This document shows positions 26,882 through 35,306 of a DNA stretch of 64,000 nucleotides, one piece after another. Position 1 is the first letter of the stretch; every line of letters begins with the position of its first letter. The stretch is taken from the NCBI RefSeq assembly GCF_947500705.1, contig NZ_CANMSY010000012.1, positions 1-64,000 of the forward strand, in the 5' to 3' direction. A model generated the notes under the pieces. The model was given only the letters and a program-made list of their open reading frames with translations. It had not been told where the DNA came from and searched no databases. A program made the position numbers and the translations under genes. The stretch is from an uncultured Brachybacterium sp. (lineage in GTDB: Bacteria; Actinomycetota; Actinomycetes; Actinomycetales; Dermabacteraceae).

Positions 26882-28228
26882 ATGGCCGACACCTCGAGCA
26901 CCACCCCCGAGAGCACCCCCTCAGGGATCCGCGATCCCGAGAAGTGGGATGCCCTTCCGCACCGCCTGCCCGACTGGTTCCGCGACGCCCCGCTGGGCAT
27001 CTTCATCCACTGGGGTCCGTACTCGGTCCCTGCCTGGGCGGAGCCCACGGCGGAGCTGGGAGCCATCGACAGCGACCTCGGCTGGTTCGCCCACAATCCG
27101 TACGCGGAGTGGTACTTCAACACCATCCGCATCGAGGGTTCGCCAGCAGCGGAGCATCACCGCGAGGCCCATGGCGATGCTCCCTACGACGACTTCCTGG
27201 ACCAGTGGGAGCCGTCCGCCTTCGACCCGTCGGCCTGGGCGGATCTCTTCCGCCGCGCGGGGGCCGATTACGTCGTGCCCACCACGAAGCACCACGACGG
27301 GATCACGCTGTGGGAAGCTCCCGGCACGGGGGAGCGCAACACGGTCCGCCGCGGTCCGCGGCGCGACTTCGTGGGCGAGATCGCCCGCGCCACGCAGGCG
27401 GCGGGGATGCGCTTCGGCGTCTACTACTCCGGCGGTCTGGACTGGCACGTCCGGCCGACGGAGCCGCTGATCAGCGGTGAGGACGTGCATGACCTGAAGC
27501 GCCCGCGGGATGACGAGTACGGCCGGTACTGCAGCGCCCACGTGCGGGACCTCATCGACCGCTATCAGCCGGATGTGTTCTGGAACGACATCGGCTGGCC
27601 GGACGAGAACTTCCACTTCGACGAGGGCGGGCTGGGCTCGCTGCTCGAGCACTTCTACGCCGAGCGTCCCGAGGGGCTGATCAACGACCGCTTCGCAGGG
27701 GCGCATCAGGACTACGTGACCACCGAGTACCAGTCCGGTGAGGTCCGTGACGGTCAGCCGTGGGAGAACTGCCGCGGCATAGGGCTGTCCTTCGGGTACA
27801 ACCAGATCGAGGATGCGTCGCAGTACATGAGCGGCGCGCAGGTGGTGCGCCACGTGGTCGATGCGGTCTCCAAGGGCGGCAGGGTGCTGCTGAACATCGG
27901 TCCGCGGGCCGACGGGTCCCTGCACGAGCTGCAGGTGCAGGCTCTCGAGGAGCTCGGCGAGTTCATGGCGGTGCACAAAGCGCACCTGGCCGGCTCGCGC
28001 GGACTCGGCGAGCTGGAGGTCCCCGGGGCGAGCTGGGCCCGGGCGGTCGAGCAGGACGGGACGTGCTGGGTGTTCCTGACCGGCGACGAGGGCACGCTCA
28101 CGATCGGTGCGGCGCAGCTGCCGGCGGGGTTCGACTGGCCGGCATCGGGCATCGAGGTCATGCTGACCGGCCAGAATGCGGCGCCGGTCTCCGTGTCCGC
28201 GCAGGCTGTTGGCGGTTCAGGTCGCTGA
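26882..28228 (+). CDS. GH29 alpha-L-fucosidase
   Basis: This 448-aa glycosidase has the GH29 signatures LGIFIHWGPYSVPAW and TTKHHDG, and the nucleophile region VFWNDIGWPD with Asp236 as the predicted nucleophile. A short C-terminal beta domain follows. No signal peptide is present, so it acts in the cytosol on oligosaccharide brought in by the adjacent importer. The start at 26882 is chosen because the region between 26840 and it is not conserved-looking; the ATG at 26840 remains possible. It follows the second permease by 85 nt. Confidence 0.9.
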   Translation: MADTSSTTPESTPSGIRDPEKWDALPHRLPDWFRDAPLGIFIHWGPYSVPAWAEPTAELGAIDSDLGWFAHNPYAEWYFNTIRIEGSPAAEHHREAHGDAPYDDFLDQWEPSAFDPSAWADLFRRAGADYVVPTTKHHDGITLWEAPGTGERNTVRRGPRRDFVGEIARATQAAGMRFGVYYSGGLDWHVRPTEPLISGEDVHDLKRPRDDEYGRYCSAHVRDLIDRYQPDVFWNDIGWPDENFHFDEGGLGSLLEHFYAERPEGLINDRFAGAHQDYVTTEYQSGEVRDGQPWENCRGIGLSFGYNQIEDASQYMSGAQVVRHVVDAVSKGGRVLLNIGPRADGSLHELQVQALEELGEFMAVHKAHLAGSRGLGELEVPGASWARAVEQDGTCWVFLTGDEGTLTIGAAQLPAGFDWPASGIEVMLTGQNAAPVSVSAQAVGGSGR

Positions 28229-28291
28229 GCCAGGGCGCCGGTTCACCGGAGAGACCGCCCATTCGTCGCGCCCTCGCGCTACCGTTCGCCC

Positions 28292-29266
28292 ATGACGACC
28301 ACGACCACCGCTGCTGACCGCGCCGCCGGAGCCCTGCTGGGCCTTGCCTGCGGCGATGCCGCCGGCGTCCCGTACGAGTTCGCCTCCGCCCCGTACGACC
28401 CGCGGCGCGGGCCGGAGATGATCGGCGGCGGGCTCGGCCCGTATGCGCCGGGGGAGTGGTCCGACGACACCCAGATGGCGATGTGCATCGCGCGGGTCGC
28501 CGCCTCCGACGTCCCGATCGACTCTCCCGAGGGGCTCGATGCGATCGCCCAGGGCTTCCTGGACTGGCTGCAGGGCGGTGCGAGCGACGTGGGCACCCAG
28601 ACCCGCCAGGTGCTCAGTGCACTGCACAGGGATGACGGCCACCCCGGTCTTGCCGTGCGGATGACCGCCGTCGCCGCGGAGCTGCACGCCCGCTCCGGCC
28701 GGACCGGCGGCAACGGCGCGCTGATGCGCACCGCCCCCGTGGCTCTCGCCTTCCCGGATGATCCCGGCCGCATGGCCCGCGCTGCACGGTCCATCGCCGA
28801 GCTCACGCACGCGGACCCGCTGGCGGGCGACTCCTGCGTGCTCTGGTGCGAAGCGATCAGGCGCTCCGTCGTCGACGGGGTGCGCGGCCGACCGGAGCAC
28901 GGCCTCGAGCTGCTCCCGGCAGGACGCCGCGAGGCATGGGCACCGCTCGCCGACGGGACCTGGCGCTCGGGCGCTCCGGCCTCGCTGTCTCCCAATGGGT
29001 TCACCGTCACGGCGCTCTTTGCCGCACTGCACGCGGTGGAGCAGGCGGCGTCGGCCGAGGGGCCGACGGAGACCTTCCGTGCGGGCATCGCCGCGGCCGT
29101 CGCGCTCGGGGATGACACCGACACCATCGCCGCGATCACCGGCTCGCTGCTGGGGACCTGGACCGGCGCCGAGGAGATCCCGCAGGAGTGGGCCGACGTG
29201 GTGCACGGCTGGCCGGGGTACGACGGGCCGGGGCTCGTGACGCTCTCGCAGGAGATCGCCCGCTGA
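28292..29266 (+). CDS. ADP-ribosylglycohydrolase family protein (DraG/ARH-like)
   Basis: This 324-aa all-helical hydrolase has the metal-site motif EWSDDTQMAM near residue 50-60 and a second Asp cluster GDDTDTIAAI near 275. These are the two Mg-binding motifs of the ARH family, which removes ADP-ribose from proteins or nucleic acids. TACCGT lies 6 nt before the ATG, suggesting a leaderless transcript separate from the fucosidase operon. Its position among sugar genes may be coincidental, but some family members act on small ADP-ribose-like metabolites. Confidence 0.88.
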   Translation: MTTTTTAADRAAGALLGLACGDAAGVPYEFASAPYDPRRGPEMIGGGLGPYAPGEWSDDTQMAMCIARVAASDVPIDSPEGLDAIAQGFLDWLQGGASDVGTQTRQVLSALHRDDGHPGLAVRMTAVAAELHARSGRTGGNGALMRTAPVALAFPDDPGRMARAARSIAELTHADPLAGDSCVLWCEAIRRSVVDGVRGRPEHGLELLPAGRREAWAPLADGTWRSGAPASLSPNGFTVTALFAALHAVEQAASAEGPTETFRAGIAAAVALGDDTDTIAAITGSLLGTWTGAEEIPQEWADVVHGWPGYDGPGLVTLSQEIAR

Positions 29267-29292
29267 GAGGCTGAGCCAAGAAAGGCAGATCC

Positions 29293-30222
29293 ATGACCAT
29301 CGATCACCTGCTCGCCCCCGGCGCCCGTCTGGAGAAGGTCGCGAGCGGATTCACCTGGGCCGAGGGGCCCACCTGGATCCCGGCGCGCGGCGTGCTGCGC
29401 TTCAGCGACATCCCTGGCAACCGGGTGCTGGAGTTCTCGGAGGCCAGCGGCACCACCTCCGCGATCAGCGCCGACGCCGAGTTCACCAACGGCCGCACGC
29501 TCGGCCGCGATGGGTCGGTCATCGAGTGCTCACACGGCCGTCGGGCTCTCCAGATCGACCGCACCGCCTCCCAGGACGGGGCCCGCTATGCCCCGGAGAT
29601 CCTGGTGGACCGCTTCGGCACCGCACGGCTGAACTCACCCAACGACGTGATCCAGAAGTCCGACGGGACGATCTGGTTCACCGACCCCTCCTACGGCATC
29701 AAGCGCCCTGACGAGGGGCATGCGGGGCAGGAGGAGTACGGCGACCGCTACGTGTTCCGCTTCGATCCGGCCGACGGTTCCCTGCGCCCCGTGGTCATCG
29801 ATGTCGAGGCGCCCAACGGCCTCGCCTTCTCCCCGGACGAGTCCATCCTGTACGTCGCGGACTCCTCGCGCTCTCCGGCCGACCGCGACCACCCGAACCC
29901 CGCCCGGCCCCGCGGGCACTCGATCCACGCCTATGACGTGGTCGAGGGTCGGCATGCGAAGAACGGCCGCCCGCTGGTGGAGGTGAGTCCCGGCCTGCCC
30001 GACGGCTTCCGCGTGGACACTGCGGGGAACCTCTGGTCCTCATCACTCACGGGCATCCAGATCTTCACCCCCACCGGCGAGAAGCTCGGCGAGATCGCCG
30101 TGCCGGAGAAGGTCGGCAACTGCTGCTTCGGCGGGGCCGACGGGCGGACGCTGTACCTCTGCGCCAGCTCCAGCATCTACCGCATCGCGACCACGACCAC
30201 GGACGCCGCAGCTCGGGGGTGA
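29293..30222 (+). CDS. SMP-30/gluconolactonase/LRE-family lactonase
   Basis: This 309-aa six-bladed beta-propeller begins with the family opening TWAEGPTWIPARGVLRFSDI (metal-binding Glu in AEGP) and contains NSPNDVIQKSDGTIWFTDP (metal-binding Asn) and VEAPNGLAFSPDESILYVAD. The three metal ligands are therefore in place. It hydrolyses a sugar lactone. Following the fucosidase module and with AAGAAAGG before the ATG, it may act on a lactone from oxidised L-fucose or a related aldose, but the specificity is not determinable here. Confidence 0.9.
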   Translation: MTIDHLLAPGARLEKVASGFTWAEGPTWIPARGVLRFSDIPGNRVLEFSEASGTTSAISADAEFTNGRTLGRDGSVIECSHGRRALQIDRTASQDGARYAPEILVDRFGTARLNSPNDVIQKSDGTIWFTDPSYGIKRPDEGHAGQEEYGDRYVFRFDPADGSLRPVVIDVEAPNGLAFSPDESILYVADSSRSPADRDHPNPARPRGHSIHAYDVVEGRHAKNGRPLVEVSPGLPDGFRVDTAGNLWSSSLTGIQIFTPTGEKLGEIAVPEKVGNCCFGGADGRTLYLCASSSIYRIATTTTDAAARG

Positions 30223-30260
30223 AGCGGTGTGGTCTGCGTCCTGTGTGGCAGGCTGGCGCG

Positions 30261-30758
30261 ATGTCCCGTCCGATGCACGTCTCCGACAGCATCGAGGTCG
30301 CCGCCGACCCGATAACGATCTATCGCGAGGTCGCCGACCCCTCCCGGATGGGACGGTGGAGCCCGGAGAACCAGGGCACGGCCGAACCGAGCCGCGGGCC
30401 CCTGGGAGTCGGGGACGAGTTCGTCGGCCGCAACCGCCGTGGCCCCGGCCGCTGGTCCACCGCGTGCACCGTCATCGCGGCAGAGCCCGGCGAGAGGTTC
30501 GGCTTCCGGGTCCACCGGATCGGCCTGCGCAGTCCCCTGCTCCGAGGATCGATCGCGACCTGGACTTACACCTTCGAGCCGGTCGGCGAGGGGCGCACGC
30601 GCGTCACCGAGACCTGGCAGGACGACCGCACCGGGTGGTCGGACGCCTGGGCGGCGCGCTTCGACAAGCTGGTCACTCGCGGCAGCACCTTCGACACGTT
30701 CCAGGCGGGCAACATCCGCCGCACGCTCGCTCGTCTGAAGGCCGATCTGGAAGGCTGA
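30261..30758 (+). CDS. SRPBCC/START-like polyketide cyclase-type protein
   Basis: This 165-aa protein fits the SRPBCC fold: N-terminal VSDSIEVAADPITIYREVAD, the MGRWSPEN strand, central beta sheet, and C-terminal long helix (NIRRTLARLKADLEG). Such proteins bind hydrophobic ligands; a catalytic role cannot be assigned. The ATG at 30261 is preferred over an in-frame ATG at 30219. It follows the lactonase by 38 nt. Confidence 0.8.
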   Translation: MSRPMHVSDSIEVAADPITIYREVADPSRMGRWSPENQGTAEPSRGPLGVGDEFVGRNRRGPGRWSTACTVIAAEPGERFGFRVHRIGLRSPLLRGSIATWTYTFEPVGEGRTRVTETWQDDRTGWSDAWAARFDKLVTRGSTFDTFQAGNIRRTLARLKADLEG

Positions 30759-30876
30759 CCAGGTGAGCACCTCACGACCCCGCGGCGGCCTTCGTGGCGC
30801 TCGGCTGGCAGGGCGGACAGTGGCACGTGACCAACGCCCCGTCGGCCAACAGGCCCGGTCGTCATAGACTCGATTG

Positions 30877-32415
30877 GTGCCTGGCTCCTCTGCTTCCACC
30901 CCCGACTCTCCGCTGAATGATCGCCGCGAGAGCGCCGAGCTGACCGCGGAGGACATCGCCACTGCGTTGTGGGTGCTCCGGCACGCGCCGGCCATGCCGG
31001 ACGACGATGTGGATCTCGTCGCCATCAAGCGCGCCTCCCGCAACTTCGAGAAGAAGCTCGCGAAGACCCGTCGCGGGGTGAAGACCTGGGCCCAGCGCAA
31101 GGAAGACCGCGCTGTGATCGCCGCGACCGCCACCGGTTCCCCGATGCGGATCGATGACGAGACCAAGGGGATCCCGCTGGTCTCGAACGCGCAGGGCGCC
31201 TTCGCCGGGGAGCTGAACAAGTCCCGCGGCTGCTACATCTGCAAACAGGACTACACCCTGGTCGACGCCTTCTACCACTGGCTGTGCCCGGAGTGCGCCG
31301 CGATGTCCCACGCCAAGCGCGACCAGCGCACTGATCTGACCGGCAAGCGAGCCCTGCTCACCGGCGGCCGTTCCAAGATCGGCATGTACATCGCGCTGCG
31401 CCTGCTGCGCGACGGCGCGCACACCACCATCACCACCCGCTTCCCCAAGGACGCGGCGCGGCGCTTCTCCCAGATGGAGGACGCGGCCGACTGGATCGAC
31501 CGGCTGAAGATCGTCGGCATCGACCTGCGCGACCCCACCCAGGTGATCGCGCTCGCCGACGACGTCGCCGCCGCGGGCCCGCTGGACATCCTCATCAACA
31601 ACGCCGCCCAGACGGTGCGCCGCTCACCGAGCGCCTACTCGGCCCTGGTCGAGGCGGAGGATGCCCCGCTGCCCACCGACCTCGCCCTGCCGGAGATGAG
31701 CGCCTTCGATCGCATCTCCCAGGCGCATCCCGCCGCGATCGCCGGCGTGCTGCAGAACGACGCCGTCCCGCAGCACGACGGGGAGTCGCTCGAGCATGCC
31801 CGCGCCGCGCAGACCGCCGCCTCGATGACGGCGCTCGCGCTGCGCGCCGGCAAGGCCAGCCTCCAGGAGCACCTCGCGGGTACTGCGGTCGATGCGGGCG
31901 GTCTGCTCCCGGATCTGCAGACCAACAACTCCTGGACCCAGACGGTGGATCAGGTGGACGCCCTCGAGATGCTCGAGGTGCAGCTCTGCAACGAGACGGC
32001 ACCCTTCCTGCTGATCAGCCGCCTGCGCGCCTCGATGCGCGCCGCAGTGCAGGCCGGAGCCCGCCGCGCCTACATCGTCAACGTCTCGGCGATGGAGGGC
32101 CAGTTCTCCCGCCGCTACAAGGGTGCCGGCCATCCGCACACGAACATGGCCAAGGCCGCGCTGAACATGCTCACCCGCACCAGCGCGGGCGAGGCATTCG
32201 AGACCGACCGCATCCTGATGACCGCCGTGGACACCGGCTGGATCACCGACGAGCGCCCCCACCAGGACAAGCTGCGCATCGCCGCCGAGGGCTGGCACGC
32301 CCCGTTGGATCTGGTGGACGGCGCAGCCCGCGTCTACGACCCGATCGTGCGCGGCGAGGCCGGCGAAGACATGTACGGCTGCTTCGTGAAGGATTACAAG
32401 CCCAGCCCCTGGTGA
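30877..32415 (+). CDS. Atypical SDR with N-terminal zinc-ribbon domain
   Basis: This protein of about 512 aa joins a basic helical region (about 45-90) and a Cys4 zinc knuckle (CYIC near 113, CPEC near 131) to a Rossmann SDR domain (LTGGRSKIG near 160, ILINNAAQTVRR near 238). A long helical insert of about 90 residues sits between the NNA motif and the active site. Where classical SDRs have YxxxK, this one reads TNMAK, so the catalytic Tyr is replaced by Thr. As I recall, the same HTNMAK form occurs in related proteins of fungi and other eukaryotes, so it is probably a family trait and not a mutation. TAGACT lies 6 nt before the GTG start, suggesting a leaderless mRNA. Substrate unknown. Confidence 0.8.
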   Translation: MPGSSASTPDSPLNDRRESAELTAEDIATALWVLRHAPAMPDDDVDLVAIKRASRNFEKKLAKTRRGVKTWAQRKEDRAVIAATATGSPMRIDDETKGIPLVSNAQGAFAGELNKSRGCYICKQDYTLVDAFYHWLCPECAAMSHAKRDQRTDLTGKRALLTGGRSKIGMYIALRLLRDGAHTTITTRFPKDAARRFSQMEDAADWIDRLKIVGIDLRDPTQVIALADDVAAAGPLDILINNAAQTVRRSPSAYSALVEAEDAPLPTDLALPEMSAFDRISQAHPAAIAGVLQNDAVPQHDGESLEHARAAQTAASMTALALRAGKASLQEHLAGTAVDAGGLLPDLQTNNSWTQTVDQVDALEMLEVQLCNETAPFLLISRLRASMRAAVQAGARRAYIVNVSAMEGQFSRRYKGAGHPHTNMAKAALNMLTRTSAGEAFETDRILMTAVDTGWITDERPHQDKLRIAAEGWHAPLDLVDGAARVYDPIVRGEAGEDMYGCFVKDYKPSPW

Positions 32416-32423
32416 CGCGGTCC

Positions 32424-32477
32424 GGCGACCTGCTGGTCGCGGTGGGTGCGGCCGGTGACCTGCCGGCCCGCGGTGCC
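32424..32477 (-). pseudogene. Stray fragment of a helicase motif-VI region
   Basis: About 54 bp here are nearly identical (roughly four or five mismatches by eye) to 35487-35540 inside the SNF2-like helicase gene. On the minus strand both encode AGRQVTGRTHRD, the helicase arginine-finger motif. The flanks do not match. It begins 9 nt after the atypical SDR stop. It is probably a leftover of a second helicase copy that has otherwise been deleted. Confidence 0.65.
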
Positions 32478-32565
32478 ACCGGCCTTCTCTCCTCCACAGC
32501 GGTCGGTTGTCCACAATGCGCATCGTGCTGTGGTGCGCGGGCGGGGAGTCCTCCAGGCTCTGGGC

Positions 32566-33552
32566 ATGACTGCCGACGCCACCGAATTCTTTGAGTTCGA
32601 TGTTCCCCCACGTCAGAGCCGCCCTCTCCACTGGTGTCTCGCCGACGCCCCCGCCCCGATGAGCGAGCCGACGGACGAGGAGGGTCGAGCGGAGATGCTC
32701 GCCGAGCTCGACCGACTGCCCTTCCTGTTGGCGATCGATCAGGTGGTGACCTTCGTCGGGGAAGGTCGGCGGCTCACCAAGCAGGGGGAGTTGTTCGCGG
32801 TGGACCGGCGCCAGCTGGAGAGAATCCAGCCAGCAGTCGACGATCACCGTTCCTGGGAGTGGTACAGCAACAGCCAGATCCTCCATGTGGCCTGGAGCGT
32901 TCTGCTCAGCAGTGGTCTCCTCGTCAAGCGCGAGGGGCACGTGGAACCTGCAATGGGGCATGCCGGAGACGAGGAGAGCGCTGAGGGTGCGGAAAATGCG
33001 CTGCGGAGGGCACCTAGCCTGCTCGCGGCAGCCCTGGAGTCGTCCGCGACCAGCGCCGGGTTCGCCGACTGGAACGAAGGGCTGGATGAGGACTGCCTGG
33101 ACGCGCTGCTCGTGGCGAGTGGCCCTGAAGGGTTGATGCTGCCCACAATCCCGCCTGACGGCGAGCTGATCCACTGCGGCGAGGTCGTGCAGTTCATGCT
33201 CCAGCTGCTGCGTCATCCCTACATCCGAGAGGTGCCGATCGACCGCAGGACAGGGCATCCGCTGGCTCGTGGACTGGGTGCGCTCGAGCGGCTCTCACGC
33301 ACCATGGGACGGCTCCGCGACAGCGGGCTGCTCCTCCGGGAGGAAGAGCGTACGGATCGGGAGGGGGCCTTGGAGGGAGCTGACGATAGGTGGGCGGAGT
33401 ACGGGCAGTATCCGGAGGACAGCTACCTCACGCCGATGGTGCACTATCGCGCTCCGGTGGCGATGCGTGGCGCGATCGCGATGGTGCGGGACCGACGCTC
33501 TGCGGCCCTCGCTGACCAGGATCGGGCAATCTCGCCCAAGACCGCGCGATGA
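32566..33552 (+). CDS. Hypothetical protein (328 aa)
   Basis: This is an acidic, soluble protein with no recognised family. The segment LAIDQVVTFVGEGRRLTKQGELFAVDRRQLERI resembles the small 'LT..G.L...D...L' winged-helix-like unit seen in several actinobacterial unknowns, and the C-terminal half (PIDRRTGHPLARGLGALERLSRTMGRLRDSGLLL, seen as two parts) looks like another helical wing. The start is uncertain; 32566 is preferred because the upstream frame runs through the stray helicase fragment. A DnaA-box-like TTGTCCACA lies about 55 nt upstream. A regulatory role is possible but not established. Confidence 0.6.
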   Translation: MTADATEFFEFDVPPRQSRPLHWCLADAPAPMSEPTDEEGRAEMLAELDRLPFLLAIDQVVTFVGEGRRLTKQGELFAVDRRQLERIQPAVDDHRSWEWYSNSQILHVAWSVLLSSGLLVKREGHVEPAMGHAGDEESAEGAENALRRAPSLLAAALESSATSAGFADWNEGLDEDCLDALLVASGPEGLMLPTIPPDGELIHCGEVVQFMLQLLRHPYIREVPIDRRTGHPLARGLGALERLSRTMGRLRDSGLLLREEERTDREGALEGADDRWAEYGQYPEDSYLTPMVHYRAPVAMRGAIAMVRDRRSAALADQDRAISPKTAR

Positions 33553-33633
33553 CCTGAGAGAGTCGCCTGTGTAGAGTCGGCGGCCACGAGTCAATGAGGG
33601 CGGCACCACTCCACCACAGGGAACGGAGCACCG

Positions 33634-33771
33634 ATGAGACGACGCGACAAACGACATCGGTTCATCAGGGGTGACCTTCTGTCCGGGTTGCTGGAGTTGA
33701 GCGATGCGCTCGGGCTGGTGCTGAATGTGGTGGTGCGCATTCCGGTGCTGCTGGTGAAGCTCCTGCTCTGA
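33634..33771 (+). CDS. 45-aa cationic hydrophobic peptide
   Basis: The frame encodes a basic N-terminus (MRRRDKRHRFIRGDL) followed by a hydrophobic stretch rich in Leu and Val (LGLVLNVVVRIPVLLVKLLL) long enough to enter a membrane. GGAG lies 6 nt before the ATG. It is 81 bp after the preceding hypothetical gene on the same strand. No homologue is recognised. Small membrane protein, toxin-like peptide or regulator of a membrane complex are all possible. Confidence 0.5.
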   Translation: MRRRDKRHRFIRGDLLSGLLELSDALGLVLNVVVRIPVLLVKLLL

Positions 33772-33889
33772 GAGGGAATGGATCGCCCACGGTCATCGGC
33801 GGTTGACGTCTTCGACGACGTCGTGACGTCGTACAGCTGGCGACCGAAAGCGCAGAAAGTGCTGTCAGGCAGGCACGCCCCGTGGATGC

Positions 33890-34220
33890 TCAGCGCTTGA
33901 GCCCGGCTGCGAATCCTTTCGTGTACCCGTCGATCAGATCGGCGGCGAGTTCGCTCCGCATGTGCCGCAGCAACACCGGTCGCAGCTGGGCATCGAGGAG
34001 CGTATCGAGTACCGCTGTTCCGTCGATGGGGGCGAATGCCTCCGCGGCACGACGCGCATAGTGGTAGCTGGCTGCGGCGATGATGTCGTCATCGGTGGCG
34101 TCGAGCGCTGTGTGGTCTTCCCATACCTCGTCGACGAACGGGTCCTCGGAGAGTGCCGCGAGGATGACTTAGGACCTCTTCGGCCACTGGTACGTCAGTG
34201 CGTCCTGTGAGGTCGATCAT
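33890..34220 (-). pseudogene. Internally deleted, frameshifted AbiEii-like toxin gene
   Basis: The ATG at 34220 overlaps the antitoxin stop by 4 nt (ATGA) and starts the plausible N-terminus MIDLTGRTDVPVAEEVL. The frame then breaks: the sensible continuation (SEDPFVDEVWEDHTALDATD, later MRSELAADLIDGYTKGFAAG) lies one base out, behind an immediate TAA. The locus is 331 nt, which is 3n+1. AbiEii nucleotidyltransferase toxins are about 300 aa; the parts left look like the extreme N-terminus and the C-terminal helical region, with no nucleotidyltransferase core. I infer an internal deletion that joined the ends out of frame. Confidence 0.6.
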
Positions 34221-35224
34221 CGCGTGTCACCGAAAAGCTGTGCACGTATCTCATCGAGCCGGGGATCGTCCTCGAGCAGCAGGTCCGCCCTAAGCAGCGG
34301 TCTGGGAGCGACGCCATCCTCTCCGTTCGGCGGAATGTTCCAGAAGGTCGGGCGGATCCGTACCGGGCCGTCCTGTGCTCTGCGCAGGCGCCCCTGGCGG
34401 ATGAGGTCCCGTCGGGCTTCGGGAGGAAGATGAATGAGGGCCTGTGATGGCCGGATCGGTGCGCCGAGGCGTGCTGCGGCCAGTTCCGAGCCGAGCAGCG
34501 CTCCGTCGGGGAGCTTCTCCTTCAGGAGGTCCGAGGGGTTCTTCCAGACGTCGCTCGTGAACCGTTCCTCGGGCCACGTGCTGGGTTGCAAGGCCGTATA
34601 GGCCGCGACCCACTCGTCTTCGAGCGCGGCGGGGCGCAACACCTGGTAGTTCTTGTCGAGCATCGGGGGCGTGCGCTCGCGCAGAGCCCGAACGACACGG
34701 TTCACGGTGCCGATCGATGCCCCTGATGACGCTGCCAACTCGCGCTGCAGTACTCGATGCTCCTGCTGGTTCGCGACGAGTACGGCGAAGGTGACAGGCA
34801 GACCCGCGCGCGAGAAGGGAGCTGCGGTGGGTGCCCTTCGTTCTTCGGCGTCGCTCTTGCCTGCGATCTCGATGAGAAGTCCCGGTGACCTCAGCGACGC
34901 GTTGCCCGCCGAATCCGCGTATCCACCCCAGCCTCGTGAGGCGAGTGCCTGTGCGCGTGCGGGAGTGATACGGCTGGTCAGCAGGACCGTCTGCTCGTCA
35001 TGAGGCAGCAGGGTGAGCCCGGCAGGGCTGACAGTCGCGCTGGCCACGGCCGGGAACTTGTGCACGCCGGTTCCGTCGTCGAGCAGGAGAGTGCCGGTGC
35101 AGATCCGGTCCTCAAGATTCTCCTCGTACCGCCAGTCTGGTCTGATGCCCAGCTCGGCGAGGTGGTGAAGCACGTCCTTGATGACGGCGCCCGTGGCACT
35201 CCTCGGAAGTTCAATCGAGTCCAT
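34217..35224 (-). CDS. AbiEi-family (type IV TA) antitoxin/transcriptional regulator
   Basis: This 335-aa protein has an N-terminal mixed alpha/beta region, a central winged helix (AASSGASIGTVNRVVRALRE near 170-190) and a C-terminal domain with GSELAAARLGA, IRPTFWNIP and PLLRADLLLEDDPR. This order matches DUF2186-type AbiEi proteins, which neutralise AbiEii nucleotidyltransferase toxins and repress their operon. TATGTT lies 6 nt before the ATG, so the transcript looks leaderless. It is intact while its coupled partner is destroyed, leaving it an orphan antitoxin. Confidence 0.75.
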   Translation of the reverse strand: MDSIELPRSATGAVIKDVLHHLAELGIRPDWRYEENLEDRICTGTLLLDDGTGVHKFPAVASATVSPAGLTLLPHDEQTVLLTSRITPARAQALASRGWGGYADSAGNASLRSPGLLIEIAGKSDAEERRAPTAAPFSRAGLPVTFAVLVANQQEHRVLQRELAASSGASIGTVNRVVRALRERTPPMLDKNYQVLRPAALEDEWVAAYTALQPSTWPEERFTSDVWKNPSDLLKEKLPDGALLGSELAAARLGAPIRPSQALIHLPPEARRDLIRQGRLRRAQDGPVRIRPTFWNIPPNGEDGVAPRPLLRADLLLEDDPRLDEIRAQLFGDTR

Positions 35225-35306
35225 GTGTTCAACATACTGGAATTCTAAGGAAAATTGAACATCGCCGGCCTCCTCCGGACGGCGGGGGAGCGGTCATCCT
35301 CGTCGT

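Noticed and set aside
33778-33900. 40-codon frame starting at an ATG after the small membrane peptide
   Set aside because: The GAGGG is only 1 nt from the ATG, composition is not protein-like, and it runs into the opposite-strand toxin remnant.
33962-34210. 82-codon plus-strand frame with several Cys
   Set aside because: It is the antisense of the toxin remnant, whose minus-strand reading has better composition and is coupled to the antitoxin.
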